A stretch of DNA of 64,000 nucleotides from Streptomyces sp. MJM8645 (GCF_001625365.1 NZ_LJJF01000001.1:1426001-1490000), one strand, 5' to 3'. Positions 32,232-40,581 are shown, counted from the first letter of the stretch. A program made the numbers and translations. The notes: a model not told the origin generated them from the letters alone.

Positions 32232-32274
32232 GGGTGCTGCTCCTCGCTGCCGGGGCCGGGACCGGGGCGGGCGG

Positions 32275-32829
32275 TCACGGGCTGCCACCCGCGCCGACCC
32301 GGGCCATGATGTCGCAGAGCGCGCGGTCGTCGAAGACCTTGCCGGTGGGGACCCGCACGTTGGTGCGCCGCTGTCCGGTGACCGGGTGGCCGGCCAGGTT
32401 GACCCAGTAACAGCAGTGCCGCAGTTCCAGCGCGTCCGGGCGGGCGTGCAGCCAGCGGTCGACCCGCCGCGGCAGCAGCATCACGACCAGGATGCGCGGC
32501 ACGGCGACCCTCGCCCGGGCGAGCTTGCGCAGGTGGTCGTTGTCGAGGGTGAAGCTGAAGAACGGCCCGGTCGGATCGGCCGCGATCTGCTGGGTGGCCT
32601 TCAGCTGGATCTTGATGGTGACCTCGTCGTCCACCTCGTGCGCCCGGGAGCCGTGGCTGACCTGCCAGTCGATCCCGTTGTCCGGGAACGGCTGGGAGAG
32701 CGAGCAGCCGGCCGCGGCGGCGACCGCGTGCAGGTAGCCGACCTGCAGCGTCTCCATGCAGGCGGTGACCGCCAGGTTCCCCCGTAGAACGGCCGCCGCT
32801 CCCTCGGGCTGCGGCTGCGTGAGTGCCAT
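32275..32829 (-). CDS. DUF4365 domain protein, possible PD-(D/E)XK nuclease fold
   Basis: 184 residues. The core DNGIDWQV followed about 20 residues later by VTIKIQLKATQ has the D...QxK spacing of PD-(D/E)XK-like domains, and LRGNLAVTACMETLQVGYLHAVAAAAGC resembles the N-terminal helix of DUF4365. It may bind or cut nucleic acid, but Gln in place of Glu leaves activity uncertain. The ATG at 32829 is preceded by GGGGAGG. It is divergent from a DnaQ-like exonuclease gene and followed by an uncharacterised partner. Confidence 0.75.
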   Translation of the reverse strand: MALTQPQPEGAAAVLRGNLAVTACMETLQVGYLHAVAAAAGCSLSQPFPDNGIDWQVSHGSRAHEVDDEVTIKIQLKATQQIAADPTGPFFSFTLDNDHLRKLARARVAVPRILVVMLLPRRVDRWLHARPDALELRHCCYWVNLAGHPVTGQRRTNVRVPTGKVFDDRALCDIMARVGAGGSP

Positions 32830-32980
32830 CGCCCCGTGGCCTCCCCCTGCTCCGGGCCCGTCCGGATCGGAACGACGGGCCCACGGGCAGGATCCCCGGT
32901 CGGGCTTGCGCCAAACGGTTGAACGGGTGTCAGAACCGGGTATCAACCGGGCGCGCGGAACGCTCGCCTGAGGGGCAGTC

Positions 32981-33748
32981 ATGCAGCAGCACTGGTACAC
33001 CGGCCCACTCGCCTCCTTCGACACCGAGACCACCGGAGTGGACGTCGAGACCGATCGGATCGTCTCGGCCGCCCTGGTCGTCCAACTCGCCCCGGGTCGG
33101 CCGGTGCAGACCACCACCTGGCTCGCCGATCCGGGCGTCCCGATCCCGGACGGTGCCCGGGCGGTGCACGGCATCACCGACGAGCACGCCCGGACGCACG
33201 GGCGCCCGGTCGGCGCGGTGGTGGCGGAGGTCACCCGCGCGCTGGCGGACCAGGCGAGGGCCGGGCGCCCGGTGGTGGTGATGAACGCACCGTACGACCT
33301 GACGCTGCTGGACCGGGAGCTGCGCCGCCATCACGGGCTGACGCTGACCGACGGGGTGGGCACGGCCGGGCTGGTGGTGCTGGATCCGCGGGTGCTGGAC
33401 AAGCACGTGGACCGCTACCGCAAGGGCCGTCGGACGCTGACCGACCTGTGCGCGCACTACGGCGTGGAGCTGGCCGGGGCGCACGACGCGGCGGCGGACG
33501 CGACGGCGGCGCTGGCGCTGACCCGGCGGATAGGCGCCCGCTACCCGGCGGCGCTGGGCGGGCTGACGGCGGCGGAGCTGCACCTGCGGCAGGCGATCTG
33601 GCACGCGGCGCAGGCGCGGGGGCTGCAGAACTGGTTCGACCGGTCGGGGACGCCGGAGCGGGTGGACCTGTCCTGGCCGCTGCGACCGGCCCGGTGCGGC
33701 TGCGGCCGCCGGCTGGAGCCCGAACACGGCTGCGAGGCGGCGGCGTAG
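32981..33748 (+). CDS. DnaQ-like DEDDh 3'-5' exonuclease
   Basis: 255 residues. Exo I is FDTETTGVD, Exo II is NAPYDLTLLDREL, and Exo III is HDAAADATAA, giving the DEDDh catalytic set. It resembles the exonuclease proofreading family but is a stand-alone protein with a C-terminal extension (about 185-255) holding a CGCGRR...C cysteine-rich end that may bind metal. It removes nucleotides from DNA or RNA 3' ends. Divergent from the DUF4365 gene; followed by a tRNA gene on the opposite strand. Confidence 0.88.
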   Translation: MQQHWYTGPLASFDTETTGVDVETDRIVSAALVVQLAPGRPVQTTTWLADPGVPIPDGARAVHGITDEHARTHGRPVGAVVAEVTRALADQARAGRPVVVMNAPYDLTLLDRELRRHHGLTLTDGVGTAGLVVLDPRVLDKHVDRYRKGRRTLTDLCAHYGVELAGAHDAAADATAALALTRRIGARYPAALGGLTAAELHLRQAIWHAAQARGLQNWFDRSGTPERVDLSWPLRPARCGCGRRLEPEHGCEAAA

Positions 33749-33790
33749 CGGCGGCCGACGGATGCCCGCGAGCGCCGGCCCCGAACGCAC

Positions 33791-33826
33791 CGCAGGCCCT
33801 GACCGGTTTCCTGGTCAGGGCCTGCG
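33791..33826. terminator. Terminator between exonuclease gene and tRNA-Val
   Basis: A perfect 14-bp inverted repeat with an 8-base loop. It can end both the exonuclease transcript (+) and the tRNA-Val transcript (-). Confidence 0.85.
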
Positions 33827-33836
33827 TGCTGTCCGG

Positions 33837-33908
33837 TGGGCGATACTGGGATCGAACCAGTGACCCCTTCGGTGTGAACGAAGTGCTCTCCCGCTGAGCT
33901 AATCGCCC
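33837..33908 (-). tRNA. tRNA-Val(CAC), copy 1
   Basis: 72 bases without CCA. Acceptor GGGCGAT pairs with ATCGCCC, the anticodon stem CTTCG/CGAAG encloses TTCACAC with anticodon CAC, and the T arm carries GGTTCGATCC. It reads GTG, a frequent valine codon in this high-GC genome. It is identical to the copy 210 bases upstream. Confidence 0.95.
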
Positions 33909-34064
33909 GGGCAACGAGAAGAACAGTAGCACCATTTGGCGGTCGTCGTACAACTCGCCCCTTCCGGGTACTGCTGGCGCATCCGCAGAACTCGCGCTCC
34001 ACGCGGAAGATGACTGAGCCTCAGCCGCATTCCGGATGGTTCTTCGGATGGATTCCGGAAATAC

Positions 34065-34101
34065 ACGTGAGGCCCAGCCGATAATCGGCTGGGCCTCACG
34101 T
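34065..34101 (-). terminator. Terminator after tRNA-Val copy 2
   Basis: A perfect 17-bp stem with loop TAA follows the second tRNA-Val by 17 bases on the minus strand and leads into TGTATTTCC. It separates the two tRNA genes, so each has its own terminator. Confidence 0.88.
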
Positions 34102-34118
34102 ATCACAATGCATTCCGG

Positions 34119-34190
34119 TGGGCGATACTGGGATCGAACCAGTGACCCCTTCGGTGTGAACGAAGTGCTCTCCCGCTGAGCTAATCGCCC
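34119..34190 (-). tRNA. tRNA-Val(CAC), copy 2
   Basis: 72 bases, same sequence as the copy at 33837-33908, including flanking TCCGG on the 3' side and CGGG on the 5' side. Anticodon CAC, so it decodes GTG. The duplicated unit includes little beyond the tRNA itself; the terminators differ. Confidence 0.95.
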
Positions 34191-34268
34191 GGGTGCAGGG
34201 AAAACATTACCGCATCCCGGAGGGTGGTCCGAACACCCTGGTCACGGCGGCCCCCGGCCCCGGGCCGC

Positions 34269-34706
34269 TCAGCTCTCGCCCGCCGTCCAGGGGACGGCCA
34301 GGCCGTACCGGGCGAAGTACCAGCCGCCGATCCCGACGACCGCGGCGAGGCCGATGGCGGTGACGGTGAGGTTGCGGCGGCGCACCCGCGGGTCCATGGC
34401 CCGCCGGGCGGCCTCGGCGACCTTGCGGCGGCTCCACCGCAGCACCAGCCGGGCCCAGTCGAACTCGGTGGCCCAGACCCCCATGCCCAGGAAGATCACC
34501 ACCCAGCCGGGGCCGGGCAGCGGCAGCATGATCACGCCGAGGACGACCACGGCGAGGCCGGCCAGGAAGATCGCCACCTGCCAGGTGAGGTGCAGCGGCC
34601 GCGAGCGGCGGACGAACGCCGGGGCGCGGGAGCCGGCCGCGTCATCCGACGTGACCGGTTCACCCGATCCCGTGTTCTTGGCCGTCTTGTCGTTTCGCAC
34701 AGTCAT
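34269..34706 (-). CDS. TIGR02611-type small membrane protein (PGPGW)
   Basis: 145 residues. Two hydrophobic helices (VAIFLAGLAVVVLGVIMLPLPGPGWVVIFLG) include the PGPGW motif that defines this actinobacterial family, and a third helix lies near the C-terminus (TVTAIGLAAVVGIGGWYF). Basic soluble segments flank them. Function unknown. It is divergent from ssgB with a shared 195-bp upstream region. Confidence 0.88.
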   Translation of the reverse strand: MTVRNDKTAKNTGSGEPVTSDDAAGSRAPAFVRRSRPLHLTWQVAIFLAGLAVVVLGVIMLPLPGPGWVVIFLGMGVWATEFDWARLVLRWSRRKVAEAARRAMDPRVRRRNLTVTAIGLAAVVGIGGWYFARYGLAVPWTAGES

Positions 34707-34816
34707 GCCAGGAAACTAACCAAGAAGCGGCCCGGTAATGCCCGACCGGGCCACTCCGGGATGATTCCGCAATGCGCCGTAAGGGGTACGACTCGCGCCC
34801 GAATCGGGACAGAGGG

Positions 34817-34843
34817 GTTTACATCGGGCTTGGGGGTGGGATG
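34817..34843 (+). promoter_or_regulatory. Candidate SigB/SigH-like promoter of ssgB
   Basis: GTTT, 17 bases, then GGGATG, about 60 bases before the ssgB start. This is close to the GNNT-14 to 16-GGGTAY pattern of stress/developmental sigma factors, and ssgB in S. coelicolor is known to depend on SigH. The spacing and last bases are not ideal, so this is a weak call. Confidence 0.3.
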
Positions 34844-34901
34844 GTCCGTTCGCCGACGTGCGATTCCCCGAGCGCACACTGAGCGAAAGGCCATGGCGCT
34901 T

Positions 34902-35315
34902 ATGAACACCACGGTCAGCTGCGAGCTGCACCTGCGCCTCATCGTGTCCAGCGAGTCCTCACTGCCCGTCCCCGCGGGCCTGCGCTACGACACCGCCGAC
35001 CCCTACGCCGTGCACGCCACGTTCCACACGGGCGCCGACGAGACCGTGGAGTGGGTGTTCGCCCGAGATCTCCTCGCGGAGGGGCTGCACCGACCGACCG
35101 GTACCGGCGACGTCCGGGTCTGGCCGTCCCGCAGCCACGGGCAAGGGGTGGTCTGCATCGCGCTGAGCTCTCCGGAAGGAGAAGCCCTGCTGGAAGCCCC
35201 GGCCCGGGCGCTTGAGTCATTTCTCAAGCGGACGGACGCCGCGGTGCCACCCGGCACCGAACACCGCCACTTCGACCTCGACCGGGAGCTGTCCCACATC
35301 CTCGCCGAAAGCTGA
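34902..35315 (+). CDS. ssgB: Sporulation-specific cell division protein SsgB
   Basis: 137 residues beginning MNTTVSCELHLRL, the exact SsgB length and start. The rest (GLRYDTADPYAVHATFHTG, EWVFARDLLAEGLHRPTGTGDVRVWPSRSHGQG) is the highly conserved SsgB sequence. SsgB recruits FtsZ to future septum sites in sporulating aerial hyphae. An ATG nine bases upstream (34893) would add MAL but lies only two bases from AAAGG, which suits the 34902 start. Its presence supports a morphologically complex streptomycete. Confidence 0.97.
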   Translation: MNTTVSCELHLRLIVSSESSLPVPAGLRYDTADPYAVHATFHTGADETVEWVFARDLLAEGLHRPTGTGDVRVWPSRSHGQGVVCIALSSPEGEALLEAPARALESFLKRTDAAVPPGTEHRHFDLDRELSHILAES

Positions 35316-35476
35316 TCCCGCCCGGAGGCGGTCACGCCCCGCCATCGGCGGGGTGGTACCTCCTGCCGTCACCGCTGCCGTCCTACTCGGGGGCACGGCA
35401 GCACTCAGCCGCGCGCGACGCGGCCTCGGGGCCGGTGGGCGGCCCGATCCCACCGGAGCGGGTCCGCGACACCGCA
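35316..35476 (+). other. Noncoding region after ssgB
   Basis: No convincing gene is seen between ssgB and the CGNR gene (35316-35717). Just after the ssgB stop there is a short CCCCGCC/GGCGGGG hairpin (about 35342-35358); a much longer hairpin follows at 35477. The stretch after that hairpin, to 35717, carries the promoter region of the next gene, where no clear -35/-10 pair was found. Confidence 0.6.
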
Positions 35477-35534
35477 GGCGCCCGGCAACGAGGCCGGCCA
35501 TCCATACGGGTGGCCGGCCTCGCTGCCGGGCGCC
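35477..35534. terminator. 27-bp hairpin between ssgB and CGNR gene
   Basis: Two 27-base arms with loop ATAC; 25 of 27 positions pair by Watson-Crick rules and one more by G-T. It is a strong candidate terminator for ssgB, 160 bases past its stop. No U tract. Confidence 0.75.
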
Positions 35535-35717
35535 GTCGGCATTTCGGGGGGTCCTTCGCGGACCCGGCCGCCCGGACGCCGTCCGCTCCACGGCACTCTG
35601 ACGGAATCCGTACGCACCTTCGAAAGAACCCACCGCCCTTCCGCCGCAAGGCCCGGTATGGTCTGGGGTAACCGTGGACGCGGGGTTCCGGAGTCCCCTG
35701 CGCGAGGAGTCCCCAAC

Positions 35718-36287
35718 GTGCTGATCACCCATGACACCGAGTGCGCACTGAGCATCCTCGTCGAGCTGCTCAACACCGCGCCCGAGGTGTGCGGCACCGA
35801 GCGGCTGCCGGACGTGGCCGCACTGGACGCCTTCGTGGTCGGCCAGGAGATCAGCGAGATCGACTCGCTGACCGAGAACGACCTGCGCAAGGTGCACGAG
35901 CTGCGCACCCGGCTGCGCGAGGTGTTCGGGACGGAGTCCACCGCCGAGGCCGCCGAACTGGTCAACCGGATCGTCGCGGCCGCCGGTACGACGCCGCGGC
36001 TGACCAACCACGACCACCACGACTGGCACATCCACTACTTCGCGCCGCACGCCGCGCTCGGCGACCACCTCGCCGCCGAGCTGGGCATGGCGCTGGCCTT
36101 CATCCTGATGGCGGGCGAGCGGGAGCGGTTGCGCCGCTGCGAGGCGCCGGACTGTGCCCGGGTCTTCGTGGACCTCTCCCGCAACCGCTCCCGGCGCTAC
36201 TGCGACAGCCGCACCTGCGGCAACCGGCTGCACGTCGCCGCCTACCGGGCACGGCAGCGCTCGGCGGAGGCCGTGCCCTCCGCCTGA
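35718..36287 (+). CDS. CGNR zinc-finger regulator (ABATE domain)
   Basis: 189 residues. The C-terminal zinc finger is C(EAPD)C...RRYCDSRTCGNRLHVAAYRAR, carrying the CGNR signature. The N-terminal ABATE-like domain (ITHDTECALSILVELLNTAPE) is thought to sense stress. It is probably a DNA-binding regulator. GTG start with GAGGAG nine bases upstream. No partner gene is obvious; the next genes on the same strand are unrelated. Confidence 0.88.
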   Translation: MLITHDTECALSILVELLNTAPEVCGTERLPDVAALDAFVVGQEISEIDSLTENDLRKVHELRTRLREVFGTESTAEAAELVNRIVAAAGTTPRLTNHDHHDWHIHYFAPHAALGDHLAAELGMALAFILMAGERERLRRCEAPDCARVFVDLSRNRSRRYCDSRTCGNRLHVAAYRARQRSAEAVPSA

Positions 36288-36343
36288 CGCCGACCCCCGC
36301 AGGGGTTCGGATGCCGCGTTCGAGTGCCGCGTTCGGATGCCGC

Positions 36344-36808
36344 TCAGATGCCGCGCTTGCGGAGGATCTCCTCGATGTCGGAGAAGTCGCCGAGGCCGTC
36401 GTCCCGCTTGCCCCCCGCAGGCTTGCCCGTCGCTGGCTTCTTCGGCGGCGTGGCGGCCACCGCCGGGCGCTCGGGCGCGGCACCGGCGGCCGCCGGGCGG
36501 TCCGGCGCGGCGTCCACGGCGCCCCGGCGGCCCAGCCAGCGCGTCGTCACCAGCAGGAGCGCGGAGAGGCCGAGCAGCACGATGCCGGTCCAGACCCGGG
36601 GGTCGAACACCAGCCTCGTCGCCCAGTCGGCGAACTCGCTGCCGATCGTCCGGGCCACCGGGAACAGGCCGGTCAGGTAGAGCCCGGCGGGCACCAGGGC
36701 CACCGCGAACCAGCGGGTCGCGGACAGGAACCGCCGCCGGTAGGCCCGCAGGCCGGCCACGGCCACCCCGCCCGCCGTGAGCGCGAAGCTGATCGCCGCC
36801 GTCAGCAC
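36344..36808 (-). CDS. Small membrane protein of unknown function
   Basis: 154 residues. Membrane helices at the N-terminus (VLTAAISFALTAGGVAVAGL), at about 30-50 (WFAVALVPAGLYLTGLF) and at about 73-90 (WTGIVLLGLSALLLVTTRW), then a Pro/Ala-rich cytoplasmic tail ending DFSDIEEILRKRGI. No known domain. The GTG start has AAGGAG seven bases upstream. Between two + strand genes. Confidence 0.8.
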   Translation of the reverse strand: MLTAAISFALTAGGVAVAGLRAYRRRFLSATRWFAVALVPAGLYLTGLFPVARTIGSEFADWATRLVFDPRVWTGIVLLGLSALLLVTTRWLGRRGAVDAAPDRPAAAGAAPERPAVAATPPKKPATGKPAGGKRDDGLGDFSDIEEILRKRGI

Positions 36809-36918
36809 GGCAGTACTCCTTCGCTTCCGGTCGTCCTGGTCATCACTGCCTCCCTGTCGGCCTTCGCAGGGGCGCACCGTCGGCCGGAGCGGGCGCCCAC
36901 TAGTGAAACACTGGGGGA

Positions 36919-37419
36919 ATGATCGATGGTTCCCTCCCCCGGCTCGAGTTCTGGTGCGACCTCCAGTGTCCGGACTGCCGCACCGCGCTGGACGACGTAC
37001 GGGCGCTGCGCGCGCGGTACGGCGACGCGCTGCCCGTCGAGGTCCGCCACTTCCCGCTGGAGAAGCACAAGCACGCCTACGCGGCCGCGGAGGCCGCCGA
37101 GGAGGCGTTCGCGCAGGGGCTGGGCTGGCCGTTCGTGGAGGCGCTGCTGGCCCGGACCGAGGAATTGGACGCCCGCGGGCAGCAGGTGCTGCTGGAGGTG
37201 GCCCGGGCGGTCGGGGTGGACGCCGAGGAGGTCGACACCGCGCTGATCGACGGCCGGCACATGCTCACCGTGGACGCCGACCAGGCCGAGGGCCGGGCGA
37301 TCGGGGTCACCGGCACGCCGACGTACGTGATCGGCGGGCAGCGGCTGGACGGCGGGCAGAGCCAGGACGGCCTGCGGGACCGCATCGTGGCCGCCATCGA
37401 GGCGGCGGCGGGTTCCTGA
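36919..37419 (+). CDS. DsbA-family thioredoxin-fold oxidoreductase
   Basis: 166 residues. Redox centre CPDC within FWCDLQCPDCRTALDD, cis-proline region VTGTPTYVIGGQRLDGG near the C-terminus, and helices between. No signal peptide, so it is cytoplasmic and similar to FrnE/DsbA-like proteins. It may reduce or isomerise disulfides. ATG start. It converges on the GNAT gene with 12 bases between the stops. Confidence 0.85.
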   Translation: MIDGSLPRLEFWCDLQCPDCRTALDDVRALRARYGDALPVEVRHFPLEKHKHAYAAAEAAEEAFAQGLGWPFVEALLARTEELDARGQQVLLEVARAVGVDAEEVDTALIDGRHMLTVDADQAEGRAIGVTGTPTYVIGGQRLDGGQSQDGLRDRIVAAIEAAAGS

Positions 37420-37431
37420 CGTCACGTCGGG

Positions 37432-38274
37432 TCACAGCGGCTTTCCGTAGATGCGGTTGGTGACCCGGTAGCCGAGCGAGGCGTAGAGGCGGATCGCGAC
37501 CTCGTTCCCGGCGAACACGTTGAGGCCGAGGTCGCGCACGCCGGCGGCCAGGCACTCGCGTTCGGCGAGCAGCATCAGCGTGCGGCCGTGTCCCCGGCCC
37601 CGGTGGGCCGGGGACACCTCGACGGTCATCACCCAGGCGAGCGGCCCGCCGTTCGGCAGGTCGCGCCGGTGGAAGTCCACCCAGAGCGAGCCGAGCGGCT
37701 CGGCTTCGCCGTCCGCGCGCAGGCGGCGCAGGGCGACGCCGGGGCTGTCGGCGCCCTGCGGGAGCTGGCGCTGGTGGTCCAGCTGGGATCGGGCGCGGGC
37801 CTGCTCCTCGCTGAGCCCGGACTCCACGAGCGAGCGGAGGTAGCCCCGCGCGGCCCGGTCGAGCCAGGCCTGGAACTCCGGGGGCTCGATCCGGTCGGCG
37901 GTGATGCCGGCGGGCAGGGCGGGGGCGGCGGTCAGCCGCTTGGCCAGGTTCCGCATCCGCTCGGTGTAGCCGAGGGTGGCGGCGAGCCCCCGGGCGATCC
38001 GCGCCGTCTCGGGGATGTTGGCGTCCACCCGGGTGCAGTCCCAGTTGCGCAGCACCTCCTCCGCGGCCAGCGCGCCGAACGTGCCGCGGCCCCGACCCCG
38101 GCCTTCTCTGACCTCCAACTCCGATATCTCGCCCCAGAGTTGGCTGCCGTGCGGGATGGCGGTGGTGCGCAGCGCGCCGACCTGGCGGCCGTTGGCGCAG
38201 ATCTGCCAGCGCCTGGTGCGGCCGCCGGCGTCGGTGGGTGTCTCCGGGCCCTCGGGGCGCAGCGTCGTGGTCAT
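37432..38274 (-). CDS. GNAT N-acetyltransferase with two GNAT-like halves
   Basis: 280 residues. The C-terminal half has a full acetyl-CoA loop (VEVSPAHRGRGHGRTLMLLAERECLAAG) and the end AIRLYASLGYR. The N-terminal half has EVREGRGRGRGTFGALAAEEVLRNW, a degenerate GNAT-like repeat. Similar tandem GNAT proteins are common in actinomycetes; some acetylate mycothiol precursors, but this one is not clearly MshD. Substrate unknown. Confidence 0.85.
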   Translation of the reverse strand: MTTTLRPEGPETPTDAGGRTRRWQICANGRQVGALRTTAIPHGSQLWGEISELEVREGRGRGRGTFGALAAEEVLRNWDCTRVDANIPETARIARGLAATLGYTERMRNLAKRLTAAPALPAGITADRIEPPEFQAWLDRAARGYLRSLVESGLSEEQARARSQLDHQRQLPQGADSPGVALRRLRADGEAEPLGSLWVDFHRRDLPNGGPLAWVMTVEVSPAHRGRGHGRTLMLLAERECLAAGVRDLGLNVFAGNEVAIRLYASLGYRVTNRIYGKPL

Positions 38275-38329
38275 GTGGTGGTCCCTTCCCCGCGCCCGGG
38301 CCCCTATGCCCGGGTTGCCGTTGCGGGGA

Positions 38330-39160
38330 TCACGGGTCGAGGTCGTCGCCGCTGCGTTCGGCGAAGACGGCCATGGCCTTGGCGGTGACGGGGCCGATGC
38401 CGGGCAGCTCGCGGTCGTCCACCCGGGTCACGGCCTGGACGTCACGGGTGGTGGAGGTCAGGAAGACCTCGTCGGCGTCCTGGAGGGCGCTGAGCGGCAG
38501 GTCGGCCTCCTCGGCGCCGCACCAGTCGACGACCAGCTGCCGGGTGATGCCGGCCAGGCAGCCGGAGGCGAGGGTGGGGGTGAGCAGGCGGCCGCCGAGG
38601 ACGACGAAGACGTTGGAGCCGGTGCCCTCGCAGAGCAGGCCGACGGTGTTGGCGAACAGGGCCTCCGAGGCGCCGGCGCGGTGGGCGGCGGCCAGGGCGA
38701 CGACGTTCTCGGCGTACGAGGTGGTCTTGAGGCCGGCGACGGCGCTGTGCTCGTTGCGGCGCCACGGGACGACGGCGGCGGCGGTCTCGTCGGGGCGGCG
38801 GTTGATCGCGCCGAGGGCGACGACGAGGGTGGGGCCGGCGGTGCCGCGCTCGGAGCCGAGCGGGGAGGTGCCGCCCGTGTAGGTGACGCGCAGGCGGCCG
38901 AGCGGGGCCGGGTTGGCGGCGAGGACCTGGGCGCAGGCCTCGCGGACCAGGTCGTGGTCCGGGTCGGGCAGGCCGAGGCCGCGGGCGGAGCGGGTGAGCC
39001 GGTCGAGGTGCCGGGTGACGGCGAAGGCCCGGCCGTCGGTGGCCTTCAGGGTCTCGAACACCCCGTCGCCGGTGGTGAGTCCGTGGTCGAGGACCGAGAC
39101 GGCGGCGTCGGCGGAGTCGACGAGCGCCCCGTTGACCCAGCTCGTGGTCGGGTTCTGCAT
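38330..39160 (-). CDS. Class IV PLP aminotransferase, aminodeoxychorismate lyase-like
   Basis: 276 residues. The N-terminal SWVNGALVDSADAAVSVLDHGLTTGDGVFETLKA is the fold-type IV start, the PLP lysine lies in LKTTSYAENVVALAAAHRAG, and SNVFVVLGGRLLTPTLASGCLAGITRQ is the cofactor phosphate region. It follows a PabB-like gene by 38 bases on the same strand, so 4-amino-4-deoxychorismate lyase (PabC) in p-aminobenzoate synthesis is the likely role; D-amino acid transaminase is the alternative. Confidence 0.88.
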   Translation of the reverse strand: MQNPTTSWVNGALVDSADAAVSVLDHGLTTGDGVFETLKATDGRAFAVTRHLDRLTRSARGLGLPDPDHDLVREACAQVLAANPAPLGRLRVTYTGGTSPLGSERGTAGPTLVVALGAINRRPDETAAAVVPWRRNEHSAVAGLKTTSYAENVVALAAAHRAGASEALFANTVGLLCEGTGSNVFVVLGGRLLTPTLASGCLAGITRQLVVDWCGAEEADLPLSALQDADEVFLTSTTRDVQAVTRVDDRELPGIGPVTAKAMAVFAERSGDDLDP

Positions 39161-39198
39161 CGAGGGCTGCTCCTTGGGCGGGGTGGGGGCGGGGCGGT

Positions 39199-40260
39199 TC
39201 ATGCCCCCGTCGGGTCGGTGTCGCTGCCCGACGCTATCGCGACCAGGCGGGCGGCCTTCAGTTCGGTTTCCGCCCACTCGCGGTCGGGGTCGGAGCCCCA
39301 GGTGATGCCGGCGCCGGTGCCGAAGCGCAGCACGGGCGCCTCGGGGTCGGTCCGGTCGAGCCAGAAGGTGCGGATGCCGACGGCGAGTTCGCCCTCGCCG
39401 CGGTCGGCGTCGACCCAGCCGACGGCGCCGCAGTACGGGCCGCGCGGGGCGGTCTCCAGGGCGTCGATGATCCGCAGGGCGCTGGACTTGGGGGCGCCGG
39501 TGACGGAGCCGGGCGGGAAGGTGGCGGCGAGCAGCTCGGGCCAGCCGGCGCCCTCGCGCAGGGTGCCCTCGACGGTGGACACCAGGTGGACCAGGCCGGG
39601 GTGCTTCTCGACGGCGCACAGGTCGGGGACGGTGACGCTGCCGGTCGCGCAGACCTGCCCGAGGTCGTTGCGGACCAGGTCGACGATCATCACGTTCTCG
39701 GCGTGGTCCTTGTCGAGGAGGTCGTCCTCGGTGCGGCCGGTGCCCTTGATCGGGCCGGAGGAGACGGTGCGGCCGGTGCGGCGCAGGTACAGCTCGGGTG
39801 AGGCGGTGGCGATCTCGACGCCGTGCCCGGGCAGGCGGATGGTGCCGGCGTAGGGGGCGGGGTTGCCGTGGGCGAGGAGGCCGGTGAGGGCGTCGACGTC
39901 GCTGCGGGCCGGGTCGGGCAGCGGTGCGGACAGCACGCGGCAGAGGTTCGCCTGGTAGACCTCGCCGGCGGCTATGTGCTCGCGGATGCGGCGTACGCCC
40001 GCGGTGTAGGCGGAGCGGTCCAGGGAGCTGTGCCAGTCGCCGGCCTCCGGTCCGCGCCAGCCGGCGCCCGAGGGCGGCGCGGGGGCGGGGCGGACGTCGT
40101 CGAAGCGGGCGCAGGTCAGCCGACCCTCGAAGTCGTAGGCGACGGCCCAGTAGCCGGTGGAGTCCAGGGCCGCCGGGTCCGAGGTGACGTCGCGCAGGCC
40201 GGTGGCCAGGCGGCCGCCGAAGCGGGCGAGCGGGGTGCTGGGTTCGGTGGGGCCGGACAC
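39199..40260 (-). CDS. pabB: Aminodeoxychorismate synthase component I-like chorismate-binding protein
   Basis: 353 residues, chorismate-utilising enzyme fold. The motifs IREHIAAGEVYQANLCR, GPIKGTGRTEDDLLDKDHAENVMIVDLVRNDLG and FPPGSVTGAPKSSAL are complete. The PIKGT motif with Lys is characteristic of aminodeoxychorismate synthase. It amidates chorismate, needing a PabA glutaminase not seen in this window. GTG start. It forms a probable operon with the downstream class IV aminotransferase for folate precursor synthesis. Confidence 0.88.
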   Translation of the reverse strand: MSGPTEPSTPLARFGGRLATGLRDVTSDPAALDSTGYWAVAYDFEGRLTCARFDDVRPAPAPPSGAGWRGPEAGDWHSSLDRSAYTAGVRRIREHIAAGEVYQANLCRVLSAPLPDPARSDVDALTGLLAHGNPAPYAGTIRLPGHGVEIATASPELYLRRTGRTVSSGPIKGTGRTEDDLLDKDHAENVMIVDLVRNDLGQVCATGSVTVPDLCAVEKHPGLVHLVSTVEGTLREGAGWPELLAATFPPGSVTGAPKSSALRIIDALETAPRGPYCGAVGWVDADRGEGELAVGIRTFWLDRTDPEAPVLRFGTGAGITWGSDPDREWAETELKAARLVAIASGSDTDPTGA

Positions 40261-40495
40261 GGTTCTCCTGCGCGGTGGTCCTGGGCGGCGGTGCCTGAAG
40301 TGTAGGTCGGGGGTGCGGGCCCGGCGCGGGGGTGTGGCGCGGGGGCGTGAGCAGCGCCCGGCGTCGCGCGGGTGTGCGCCGGGTGGCCTGCGGATGATCG
40401 TCCGGAAGCGCCGCAGGTGGCGGCCGGTGGCCGGGTCGAGGGGTCGGCGGGGAGGCGCTCGGCGGGCATCCCATCGGCACGCTGCGGGAACGGAT

Positions 40496-40524
40496 TTTTA
40501 GCTGGCCCAGGAATCCGCTAGAGT
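40496..40524 (+). promoter_or_regulatory. Candidate promoter of the tRNA operon
   Basis: TAGAGT at 40519-40524 is a good -10 match; the -35 position holds TTTTAG after a 17-base spacer, a weak match. The local sequence is unusually A/T-rich for this genome and lies 58 bases upstream of the first tRNA. Confidence 0.45.
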
Positions 40525-40581
40525 TCAACACGTCGCCAGGGAGCGCAGCCGAAGAAAAGCGGTGAAGGTCCCGGGAGACAG

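Noticed and set aside
33837..34190. tRNA duplication as attachment sites of an integrated element
   Set aside because: Both tRNA copies are full length and only 210 bp of DNA without an integrase lies between them.
35384..35671. Small open frames between ssgB and the CGNR gene
   Set aside because: They cross the 27-bp hairpin arms and have no domain, so the hairpin explains the local composition better.
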